A stretch of DNA of 64,000 nucleotides from contig NZ_CYSP01000012.1 of NCBI RefSeq assembly GCF_001298735.1, positions 1 through 64,000 of the forward strand. The letters run 5' to 3'. This document shows positions 54,291 to 62,195 of the stretch, piece after piece (position 1 is the first letter of the stretch; the number at the start of each line of letters is the position of its first letter). Position numbers and translations under genes: made by a program. The stretch is from Propionispora sp. 2/2-37. Its GTDB lineage: Bacteria > Bacillota > Negativicutes > Propionisporales > Propionisporaceae. The notes under the pieces were generated by a model, which saw only the letters and a list, made by a program, of their open reading frames with translations, was not told the DNA's origin and did not search any database.

Positions 54291-54540
54291 ATATCAAAAA
54301 CCAGCATTTATAGAATACCAAGTAAAAAAGTGTGAGTAAATGGATATAATGCAAGTAAAAAGATTTTAATAATGGAGATATTCCAGATAAAAAAGCTTGA
54401 GCAATGGAGTTATTTCTAAAACAGCCCGGATTTTCCCGGGAAATGGCCAAATACGGACGTTTTTCCCCGGAATGTTACGGCCAGAACAGGGTCAGCACGG
54501 TTTGACATCCAATACTAAAATTATTATAGTTATAAATAAA

Positions 54541-54555
54541 TGATAATTAATCTCA
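54541..54555 (+). promoter_or_regulatory. Fur-like box before the AraC gene
   Basis: TGATAATTAATCTCA agrees with the 7-1-7 Fur consensus at 12 of 14 positions. It lies 113 bases before the regulator's ATG. Confidence 0.6.
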
Positions 54556-54667
54556 ACTATTGAGGCCACTTATTTTTATATAATTGCTTTATAAACACAT
54601 GAAGCCGGGGAAATTCAGCAAATCCTGAACTTGAGCAGGACCACAAGGTTAGCGGGGAGGGCCGAAA

Positions 54668-55527
54668 ATGCAAGTGGATATCCATCAACTTGCGGGAAAT
54701 TTTTCCCGAATCAAATTCCAAATCATTGATGTTATCAGAGCGGTCGTGCCGCCGGGTAAAAAAAGCTTTGGTGTTTTCGCTCCACCGGTCTCGGGTTTGA
54801 TTTTTCCCATAAAGGGACGGGCCAGGATGTTTTTTGACGGAGTACCTTATGAAATGGAGCCGGGAAAAATTTTTCACTGCGGTCCGAATACCGCTCTGGA
54901 CAAAGAGGTTGTGGGGCGCACTGAATGGAATTATATGGTCATCCATTATCAGGTTGACGACAGTGCCAAAAGCGAGTTTCCTCAGGCATTTTCCCATTAT
55001 CAAATTGAATCGGGCTGCAGCACGCGCATCAATGATTTACTGCAGCGCCTGTATAATGTCTGCACAATGCCAGGCAATCTCTCGGCGTTGCGCTCCCAAT
55101 CGCTGTTTCTCAGCATTATGGATGAATTTTGACCTGCGCCGACATCCGGCACGGTGAACAGGGCCGTGAACTGGTGGAGCAGGCCGTAGAACATATGAAA
55201 AATCATTACATGGAACCGCTTACAGTTGCTAAACTGGCTGGTCAGTATGGCTTAAACAGCAGACAATTCGCCTATTTGTTTCAAAAGTATACCGGTATGG
55301 CACCGCTTGAATACTTGATTGAGCTGCGGATGCGGCGCGCCCGGGAGCTGCTATGCACCACCGCCTGCTCAATAGCGGAAATTTCGGTTTGCGTAGGTTA
55401 CTCTGACCCCTATTATTTCAGTAAATTATTTAAACAGCGGACAGGCTTTTGCCCCAGTGCGTACAAGCTTTCGCCCCAGTATACTGCAAAGCTGCCTTGG
55501 CCGGGCTGTAAACTGATTCAGTGCTGA
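54668..55527 (+). pseudogene. AraC-family regulator, split by a frameshift
   Basis: The first frame (54668-55132) encodes a cupin-like sensor domain of 154 residues ending SIMDEF then TGA. The frame shifted by one base continues from 55129 with an AraC DNA-binding domain (VAKLAGQYGLNSRQFAYLF, then 'IAEISVCVGYSDPYYFSKLF'). Adding one T to the TTTT run at 55127-55130 would join both into one protein of about 285 residues. Position opposite a TonB receptor and a Fur-like box suggests siderophore control. It is either dead or the base is a sequencing error. Confidence 0.85.
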
Positions 55528-55835
55528 TACATGGGTATGACCGACCCGCCCACCACCCATACGTATATCAATATTAGTACTCTTAACCGGGATACTTGCT
55601 GCAATAAAGCTTGAATACAGTACCAAAAGGGGAAAAAGCCAAAAGCCGTACGGAAACATTCATTCCAATACGGCTTGCCTGCTTGTTTAAATTTTGGACC
55701 GGGCTTTTACTTCTTAAACTGCTATATCAGATAAAAACGGTGGCTGTGTCTTCATCCCATAAGACATTGCCACCGTCCCTAGATCTATCCTGTTTTATGT
55801 CCGGTCATAGCTAACCGGACTATGAGAAAATCGGT
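55528..55835. other. Intergenic region after the AraC gene
   Basis: Holds a GC-rich partial dyad near 55530-55560 and the terminator of the next minus-strand gene. No gene seen. Confidence 0.45.
55737..55776 (-). terminator. Terminator of the 55836 membrane protein gene
   Basis: ACGGTGGC (55737-55744) pairs with GCCACCGT (55769-55776), with an inner TGTCTT/AAGACA stem; on the minus strand TTTTTATC follows. Confidence 0.8.
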
Positions 55836-56360
55836 CTACCGGTGGAAAAAAAAGAATAACCATTGCGGCAGTAGATGTTTCTCTCCATATTCTTGTATTA
55901 CCTGAAACGTAATAGTCAAAACAACAATTAAGGAATAAAAGAACAATAAAATTGGCATACCGGCTATGATCGGCATATATATAAGGATTGAATTGCCTGC
56001 CGTTCCGGTTGTGACGAAATAAATTCCTGATGTTACCAATGTACAAACGAATAACGCGACCAGAGCCTTGAAGCATCTGGCCACCAGGTCGGGACTCCCT
56101 ATGGCTTTGCTGCTGCCATCCTGAGGAAATAAAATGACTACCGCCGCGATAAGGATTGCCCAGAGGTTTGCAGTAATGGTTACAATAAACTGAGAAATCT
56201 CCTTCACGGCCGGCACTTCCAGGACCGAAGCGTTTAGTGCATACACGATGATCGTTAAAATAAGCGCTATAACGGTTTCTCCTAAAAAGAAAAATTTTGT
56301 AGTCAGTTTGACGGATAGACAGGCGGCCTGAATAAATTGATCAACAATTTTGCTTATCAT
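55836..56360 (-). CDS. Hypothetical four-helix membrane protein
   Basis: 174 residues with AGGATGG before the ATG. Four hydrophobic segments are seen (FFFLGETVIALILTIIVYAL, NLWAILIAAVVILF, CFKALVALFVCTLVTSGIYF, ILIYMPIIAGMPILLFFYSL). The family is not recognised. It is a separate transcript with its own terminator, divergent from the TetR-emrAB operon. Confidence 0.65.
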   Translation of the reverse strand: MISKIVDQFIQAACLSVKLTTKFFFLGETVIALILTIIVYALNASVLEVPAVKEISQFIVTITANLWAILIAAVVILFPQDGSSKAIGSPDLVARCFKALVALFVCTLVTSGIYFVTTGTAGNSILIYMPIIAGMPILLFFYSLIVVLTITFQVIQEYGEKHLLPQWLFFFFHR

Positions 56361-56469
56361 GTTGTTTCCATCCTACTTCATTAGTATTATTCCATATATT
56401 TCCATTTCACCTGCATATTATACAATCCTTACACCTCAATTTCTCCAAAAGGCAGTTTAGAGTAAGTTA

Positions 56470-56529
56470 TTGACAATTTATAGGTCATCATGCTACACTC
56501 AAATTCAAACAAACGATTGTTTGAATTTG
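56470..56529 (+). promoter_or_regulatory. Promoter and TetR operator of the emrAB-type operon
   Basis: TTGACA (56470-56475) and TACACT (56494-56499) are 18 bases apart. Directly after follows a perfect inverted repeat: CAAATTCAAACAA (56500-56512), ACGA spacer, TTGTTTGAATTTG (56517-56529). Repressor bound there would cover the transcription start. Confidence 0.85.
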
Positions 56530-56560
56530 AACTTTTCTTATTTTCTAAGGAGGCATTGCT

Positions 56561-57181
56561 TTGGATAATACGACCAGATCAAAATTACTCAAGGTTGCAA
56601 CAGCACTGTTTGCCCGCAAGGGCTTTGCCGCCGTAACCGTACGCGAACTGACTGTGGCCGCCCAAATTAACATCTCCGCCATTTCCTATTATTTCAATGG
56701 CAAGGAAGGACTTTATGAAGCTGTATTGACGGAGCAGCTCGCTCCGGTTTTGCAGTCACTGGGGGAAATACAAAAAAATACTTCTGCTCCGCCTATCGCC
56801 CGACTCACTCTGCTTGCTGACCAGATTGCGCATATCCATGCACAGCGCCCGCTTTTATCCCGCTTTATATTCAGTGAAGTGACAAATCCTACCGAATATG
56901 GCGGACCTATTATTGAAAGCCATCTTTCACAGGTGTATCAGTTTATCCACGCTACGTTGCAAGAAGGCATTGCCAGCGGAGATTTCCGGGAAGACCTGCA
57001 TGTCACCTACGCAACCGTATCGCTGGTTGGTATTCTAAACTTTTATTTCATTTCCAGACCGCTTATCAGTAAAATTTTTCCATTAACAGAACCGGCCGAT
57101 AGCGAAGCCGAATACGTCAAGCATGCCTTTCGCATTTATCTACATGGCGTTATAAACCCATCGGCAACAGAAAAACGGTAG
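56561..57181 (+). CDS. TetR-family repressor (CerR/DUF1956 type)
   Basis: 206 residues from TTG behind AAGGAGG. N-terminal HTH FAAVTVRELTVAAQINISAI and the 'SYYFNGKEGLYEAV' helix; the C-terminal domain resembles that of YbiH/CecR regulators, which control HlyD-type efflux genes. First gene before the emrA- and emrB-like genes and preceded by a perfect palindrome, so it should repress itself and the pump. Confidence 0.92.
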   Translation: MDNTTRSKLLKVATALFARKGFAAVTVRELTVAAQINISAISYYFNGKEGLYEAVLTEQLAPVLQSLGEIQKNTSAPPIARLTLLADQIAHIHAQRPLLSRFIFSEVTNPTEYGGPIIESHLSQVYQFIHATLQEGIASGDFREDLHVTYATVSLVGILNFYFISRPLISKIFPLTEPADSEAEYVKHAFRIYLHGVINPSATEKR

Positions 57182-57235
57182 TTTTAACCAAAATTTTGCA
57201 CAATAATAATAATTTTTGAGGAAAAGAGAGATTCT

Positions 57236-58291
57236 ATGAAGCTTCCATCTAAATTCATGAAACTTATTGTTGTTCTTATGATCGTTATTAGCGGCTCCGG
57301 CGGTTACTATTTTCTCCATCATGACGAGGTGACCACCGATAATGCTGCCATTGATGGACAAACGGTTATTTTGAGTCCGAAGGTACAGGGATACGTAAAA
57401 GTCCTGAATGTCAAAGACAATCAAATGGTTAAAGCGGGTGATGTCCTTATAGAGATTGACCCGACCGACTATGTCATCCGGCGCGACCGGGCCAAAGCCG
57501 CATTGTCGGCTGCTAAGGCGGCTGCCGAAGCTTCCCGCAGTAATCTGGAAACAACCACCGTTTCCGCTTCATCCAACATTGATGCATCTGCGGCTCAAGT
57601 GGCTTCGGCTCAGGCAACCTGGGAAAAATCCCTGTCCGACAGACAACGTATGGAAAGCCTGTTTAACGCGGGCGCCTGTTCCCGCCAACAGCTGGATCAG
57701 GCAATTGCAACCGAGAAAGCAGACCGTTCCACTTTGGAAAAACTGCAGGCCAACCTTCGGTCCTCCCAGACAGCACCCAGTGTAATTGCATCAGCCAGGG
57801 AAACCGGTGATCAGCTTTTAGCCCAGGTAAAGCAGGCCGAAGCAGATTTAGCACAAGCTGAAGCCGATCTGGACAATACGAAAATAATTGCCCCTATAGA
57901 TGGCCGGATTACCAAACGCAGTGTGGAAACCGGCAACTATGTCCAGGCAGGACAGCAACTGGCAACACTGGTCGGAACAGAATTATGGGTCGTCGCTAAT
58001 TTCAAAGAAACGCAGTTGGATCATATGCGTGCCGGGCAGCCTGTGGATATTCGTATTGACGCCTTCCCCGGCATCAAATTACACGGCAAAGTAGATAGTT
58101 TCCAGGCGGGAACGGGATCTTATTTTTCACTCTTTCCGGCAGAAAATGCTACCGGCAATTTTGTCAAAACTGTACAGCGTGTTCCCGTAAAAATTGTATT
58201 TGACAATCCGCCTGATCCGGCTCTGCCTCTGGGGCCCGGTATGTCAGTCATACCAACGGTTTATACGGAAAGTGCAGGATCACCCCTATGA
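57236..58291 (+). CDS. emrA: EmrA-like membrane fusion protein
   Basis: 351 residues. An N-terminal membrane segment (FMKLIVVLMIVISGSGGYYF) precedes VTTDNAAIDGQTVILSPKVQGYV, the typical HlyD/EmrA start, then a coiled-coil hairpin of ~110 residues and the second half (ADLDNTKIIAPIDGRITKRS). It links the MFS pump to the periplasm. Its stop overlaps the start of the pump gene as ATGA. Confidence 0.93.
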   Translation: MKLPSKFMKLIVVLMIVISGSGGYYFLHHDEVTTDNAAIDGQTVILSPKVQGYVKVLNVKDNQMVKAGDVLIEIDPTDYVIRRDRAKAALSAAKAAAEASRSNLETTTVSASSNIDASAAQVASAQATWEKSLSDRQRMESLFNAGACSRQQLDQAIATEKADRSTLEKLQANLRSSQTAPSVIASARETGDQLLAQVKQAEADLAQAEADLDNTKIIAPIDGRITKRSVETGNYVQAGQQLATLVGTELWVVANFKETQLDHMRAGQPVDIRIDAFPGIKLHGKVDSFQAGTGSYFSLFPAENATGNFVKTVQRVPVKIVFDNPPDPALPLGPGMSVIPTVYTESAGSPL

Positions 58292-59853
58292 ATGAATCGG
58301 CTTCAAAGCCAATAAACCCGCTTTGGGTATCCATCGCCGTCAGCCTTGCAGCCTTTATGGAAGTACTTGATACAACGATTGCCAACGTAGCGCTTTCGCA
58401 TATTTCGGGTTCACTGGGGGCAAGCTCGGAGGAAAGCACCTGGGTTCTCACCTCTTATCTTGTATCCAACGGCATTGTTTTACCATTGTCCGGCTGGCTG
58501 TCCGCTCTTATGGGACGGAAAAATTTCTTTATCTTCTGCATAGCAGGCTTTACCTTAACTTCCTTTCTATGCGGTATTTCCACATCTCTTCCCATGCTGA
58601 TTGTATTCAGATTATTGCAGGGCCTGGCCGGCGGTGGACTGCAGCCGGCCCAGCAGGCCATTATTAAGGATAGTTTTCCCCCTGAAAAGTTGGGAATGGC
58701 ATTTGCGATCACGGGCATCACGACAGTATTAGCTCCGATACTGGGGCCGACTCTGGGCGGCTATATAACCGATAATTACAACTGGCGCTGGATTTTTTTC
58801 ATGAATGTCCCTGTCGGCCTGTTAGCGGCTTTTCTGGTCAAAATTCTTGTGCAAGACCCGCCCAGTGCGCAAAAGAAGAATATCGGCTCCATTGATTATA
58901 TCGGCCTTGGCTTGATTGCCCTCGGCCTCGGGGCGCTGCAAATTGTATTAGATAAGGGACAGCAGGAAGATTGGTTTGACAGTTCTTTTATCTTATTCTT
59001 TGCCGTTATATCCGCCGTCAGCCTGATATTGGCAATTTATTGGCTGCTACAGCAAAAGAATCCTGTGGTCGAGCTGAAACTTTTTAAAATACCCAGTTTC
59101 GGTATGCCTTGTGTCATGATGTTCTTTGTCGGTTTTGCTTTATATGGCAGCACCACGCTGCTGCCGATGATGGTCCAGGCCAACTTCGGGTATGATGCCA
59201 CATTATCCGGACTTCTCCTGTCCCCGGCGGGGATCGTTGTTCTTTGTATGATGCCGGTGGTCGGCAGGCTTGTCAATGCGGTTCCGGCAAAGTATTTAAT
59301 TTCTTTTGGTATGCTGGTTAACGCCTTTGGCATGTGGGCTACCGGCCTTATCACCCCGCAGACGGATTATACCACCTTCGTATGTGTACGCATTTTGCAG
59401 ACTCTCGGGTTACCCTTTTTGTTTGTACCAGCCAGCACACTCGCCTTTTCAAAAATTCCTCCGCAGCATAGCAGCAACGCTTCGGCGATTATTTCCCTTA
59501 CGCGCAACCTGGGAGGAAGTATGGGCATCGCACTGGTAACCAATAAACTGATTCACAGTCAGCAAATCGAGCAATCCTATCTGGTACAGCATTTGACAAC
59601 GGCTGCTGCCGGTTACCAGCAGGCAATCGAAACCTACACACAGACGGTGACGAATCTGGGAGTACCTGCCTCTCTGGCATCCACAACAGCTATGGGAAAA
59701 ATCTATCAGGAACTGCTTCATCAGGCCAGCATCCTCGCCTACCGCGATGCTTACAACTTTGTAGCTGTTCTGTTAGTCGTTCTGGGAGTTGCCGCTTTAT
59801 TTATGCCGGCTAATAAACCGCAAAAAAAGGAAAAACCGCTAACCTCCCATTGA
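58288..59853 (+). CDS. emrB: EmrB/QacA-type MFS drug exporter (DHA2, 14 helices)
   Basis: 521 residues with about 14 membrane helices. MEVLDTTIANVALSHISGSL is motif D1 and GWLSALMGRKNFF motif A; 'RLLQGLAGGGLQPAQQAI' is motif B, and 'GITTVLAPILGPTLGGYITD' motif C of drug/H+ antiporters. It exports hydrophobic or cationic compounds with EmrA. No outer-membrane channel gene is present. Confidence 0.95.
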   Translation: MNESASKPINPLWVSIAVSLAAFMEVLDTTIANVALSHISGSLGASSEESTWVLTSYLVSNGIVLPLSGWLSALMGRKNFFIFCIAGFTLTSFLCGISTSLPMLIVFRLLQGLAGGGLQPAQQAIIKDSFPPEKLGMAFAITGITTVLAPILGPTLGGYITDNYNWRWIFFMNVPVGLLAAFLVKILVQDPPSAQKKNIGSIDYIGLGLIALGLGALQIVLDKGQQEDWFDSSFILFFAVISAVSLILAIYWLLQQKNPVVELKLFKIPSFGMPCVMMFFVGFALYGSTTLLPMMVQANFGYDATLSGLLLSPAGIVVLCMMPVVGRLVNAVPAKYLISFGMLVNAFGMWATGLITPQTDYTTFVCVRILQTLGLPFLFVPASTLAFSKIPPQHSSNASAIISLTRNLGGSMGIALVTNKLIHSQQIEQSYLVQHLTTAAAGYQQAIETYTQTVTNLGVPASLASTTAMGKIYQELLHQASILAYRDAYNFVAVLLVVLGVAALFMPANKPQKKEKPLTSH

Positions 59854-60117
59854 AGCAGCATCCCTCTGCCGGAATGCCTGCTGACCGATTATGACTGCCC
59901 GTAGACCGGCCATCCTCCACCTTAGTGGTTATTGGTCGTTGCGAGAAAAAGAACCTTCCTATACCGCCGGGAACTCTTCAGATTGTTAATATGTCTCCGA
60001 GCTATAGGAAGTCTCAACGGCAGCATATTACCGGCAACCTGATTTATTAAAGGCCAAAGACAGGTGTTTTCACCTCCGTCCTTGGCCTTTGTTTTAAATA
60101 ATATGGAAAATTAATCC
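59854..60117. other. Intergenic region after emrB
   Basis: CCTATA/TATAGG inverted pieces at 59957 and 60003 and the emrB terminator. No gene seen. Confidence 0.45.
60049..60096 (+). terminator. Terminator of the emrAB-type operon
   Basis: AAAGGCCAA (60049-60057) pairs with TTGGCCTTT (60082-60090), with an inner GAC-GGTG/CACC-GTC stem, followed by GTTTTAAA. Confidence 0.8.
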
Positions 60118-60162
60118 TTGAAAAATTTTCTATCAGGATTTATAATTTAAACATATTTAAAT
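60118..60162 (+). promoter_or_regulatory. Promoter and AT-rich operator of the second TetR gene
   Basis: TTGAAA (60118-60123), 17-base spacer, TATAAT (60141-60146). It runs into ATTTAAACAT and ATTTAAAT, a partial dyad (60145-60162) that resembles 'caatttaaacataat' at 60798 and the palindrome at 60873. Confidence 0.75.
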
Positions 60163-60176
60163 AATTGAGGTGCATT

Positions 60177-60791
60177 ATGGCCAGACCTACGCAAGATCCT
60201 CAAATCCGGATTACCGAGATTTTAAATACAGCGGAGCATTTATTTACCGTTAAGGGGTATTTCGGAACAACCGTAAGTGACATTGCGAAAGAAATGGGCG
60301 TTACACAGGGAATGTTTTATTACTATTTTAAGTCCAAAGAGGAAATCCTGGAAGCACTGCTTAACCGTCAGGTAGCGTTATTCCTTTCTGAGATTAGAGA
60401 CATGGCTTGTTCCAATGCTTCACCAGCTGAAAAGTTGGGATTTATGATCAGTACCGTAATGAAAAATGTTCGTTCTCACGGCGAGGAACTGCTTAACACT
60501 GTATATCATGAGCAGAATCTGCATATAAAAAATAAACTGGTCCGCGGCGTCGAGCTCATGCTCACTCCTTTGGGGCTGAACATCATTGAGGAAGGCAGAA
60601 GCCGTCATGACTTTAACGTCTCCCATCCGCAGACCGCGCTGAGCTTTATCCTGCTTATTATGGAGTTTCTAATTGATGCTCTCTATGAGAAGCTACCCGA
60701 AGAACTCTTGTCTCTGCGTCTGCGAATGGCGGAATCTCTCGTCGAAAAGACGGTAGGCATACAAGAGGGAAATATCCATATCTCGCTGTAA
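60177..60791 (+). CDS. TetR-family repressor of the RND operon
   Basis: About 204 residues from ATG 60177 with TGAGGTG upstream; the frame opens slightly earlier at TTG 60165. HTH 'GYFGTTVSDIAKEMGVTQGM' then FYYYFKSKEEILEALL. It stands in front of an RND adaptor and pump gene, with a perfect 26-bp palindrome between, so it probably represses them. Confidence 0.92.
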   Translation: MARPTQDPQIRITEILNTAEHLFTVKGYFGTTVSDIAKEMGVTQGMFYYYFKSKEEILEALLNRQVALFLSEIRDMACSNASPAEKLGFMISTVMKNVRSHGEELLNTVYHEQNLHIKNKLVRGVELMLTPLGLNIIEEGRSRHDFNVSHPQTALSFILLIMEFLIDALYEKLPEELLSLRLRMAESLVEKTVGIQEGNIHISL

Positions 60792-61067
60792 GCGTACAAT
60801 TTAAACATAATAGAATCATTGCCTGAAACCCGCTTTTCCATAAAAATTTGGATTGAGCGGTTTTTTCAGGTAAATTAATTAAATGCATTTAATTAATTGC
60901 TTGAAAAAACCCCTGCCACCGGAGCACAACTCTGATTAACGAAAGGAGGAATGTAAATTTGCATTAACGCAGAAATGCCCGGACAAGGGGTTCACACAAG
61001 ATCTTATGAACAGACTTTGCTTGCGTCTGATTCCTACACGACATCAACATGATTAAGGAGTGAAACC
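60792..61067 (+). other. RND operon leader region
   Basis: After the operator, a strong AAAGGAGG site (60943-60950) precedes only ATG TAA (60951-60956), a start codon directly followed by a stop. AACCCCT (60908-60914) can pair with AGGGGTT (60986-60992) around it. A leader or attenuator function is possible. The gene's own ribosome site AAGGAG precedes 61068. Confidence 0.4.
60873..60898. promoter_or_regulatory. 26-bp perfect palindrome, TetR operator candidate
   Basis: AATTAATTAAATG (60873-60885) is followed directly by CATTTAATTAATT, an uninterrupted perfect palindrome lying between the tetR stop and the RND adaptor gene. Confidence 0.75.
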
Positions 61068-62195
61068 ATGCAATTACCTTTTGGGTCAGCTAACATTGCC
61101 AGAAAAAAATTGTATTTGACTTTAGCAGCAATCGCCGGATTATGCATTCTCGGCGGTGTGCTCTGGAAAGAGCATAATCATCCTCAGGCAGTTCTTAAAG
61201 AAATTCCGGTGGTACGCACCACCGTTGCCGGCGCCTCGGGCGTCTCTCAGGGATATACCTACTCCGGCGAAGTACGCGGGCGCTATGAAAGCCAGCTCGC
61301 CTTTCAAGTAAACGGTAAAATTGTAAAAAGAAACGTACAACTGGGCAGTACCGTCCAAACCGGCGACGTACTCATGCAAATTGATGCCAAGGACGTTGTA
61401 CAAACGGTAAATAACTACTCCGCCCAGGTAGATTCGGCCGAATCAAAGCTGCAGCTAGCGGAGAGTGATCTCAAACGTTACCGTGAACTATTGGAAGGCG
61501 GTGCTATCAGCCAATCCCAATATGACCAGTACCTTAATGCTTATAAAGTAGCCGTGGCCGGGGTACGGCAAACCCAGGCCCAGTATGCGCAAGGTGCCAA
61601 TCAATTGGATTACACCCTGTTAAAGGCCGATAAACCGGGCGTTGTATCCGGCATCTCGGCCGAAATCGGGCAGGTAGTCAGCGCCGGGCAAGTGATCGTT
61701 ACCGTCGTGCAGGATGGCGAACGGGAGGTGGAAATCAGTGTGCCGGAAAACCGTATCGAAGAACTGCGCAAGGTGGAAAGAATGCAGGTTTCTTTCTGGG
61801 CTTTACCCAATGTAACAGTGGACGGCAGGGTAAGAGAAATTTCCCCGATGGCCGATCAAACCACCCGGACGTTTAAAGTACGAATCAGTCTGCTCAACCC
61901 GCCGCCCGAGATGAAGTTAGGCATGACCGCTACCGTAGCTATAGCAGACAACACGGCGCAACAGGTTATAAGCATTCCCGTAGCCGCTGTCTATCAAACC
62001 GGAAATACCACACCCGCTGTTTGGGTAGTCACAGACGGAACTGTAACCCTGCGCTCCATTCAGACCGGCAATTACGGTAATGACAATACCATTCAGGTAA
62101 TCAGCGGCCTGCGTCAGGGTGAGCGGATCGTCATTGCCGGGGTACATAAACTGACCGAAGGGCAGCAGGTGAACATCGGCGGTGAATCGCTATGA
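61068..62195 (+). CDS. RND efflux periplasmic adaptor (AcrA/MdtA-like)
   Basis: 375 residues. N-terminal membrane or signal segment (LYLTLAAIAGLCILGGVLW, no lipobox). The lipoyl halves (VNGKIVKRNVQLGSTVQTGD and TLLKADKPGVVSGISAEIGQ) flank a short coiled coil; the beta-barrel ('ISPMADQTTRTFKVRISLLN') and membrane-proximal domain follow. It joins the RND pump to an outer-membrane channel encoded elsewhere. Stop and next start overlap as ATGA. Confidence 0.94.
   Translation: MQLPFGSANIARKKLYLTLAAIAGLCILGGVLWKEHNHPQAVLKEIPVVRTTVAGASGVSQGYTYSGEVRGRYESQLAFQVNGKIVKRNVQLGSTVQTGDVLMQIDAKDVVQTVNNYSAQVDSAESKLQLAESDLKRYRELLEGGAISQSQYDQYLNAYKVAVAGVRQTQAQYAQGANQLDYTLLKADKPGVVSGISAEIGQVVSAGQVIVTVVQDGEREVEISVPENRIEELRKVERMQVSFWALPNVTVDGRVREISPMADQTTRTFKVRISLLNPPPEMKLGMTATVAIADNTAQQVISIPVAAVYQTGNTTPAVWVVTDGTVTLRSIQTGNYGNDNTIQVISGLRQGERIVIAGVHKLTEGQQVNIGGESL

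Larger units (their letters stand above)
54140..54667. other. Regulatory region between receptor remnant and AraC gene
   Basis: Divergent control region of about 530 bases, AT-rich, with two Fur-like boxes listed separately. No gene seen. Confidence 0.5.
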
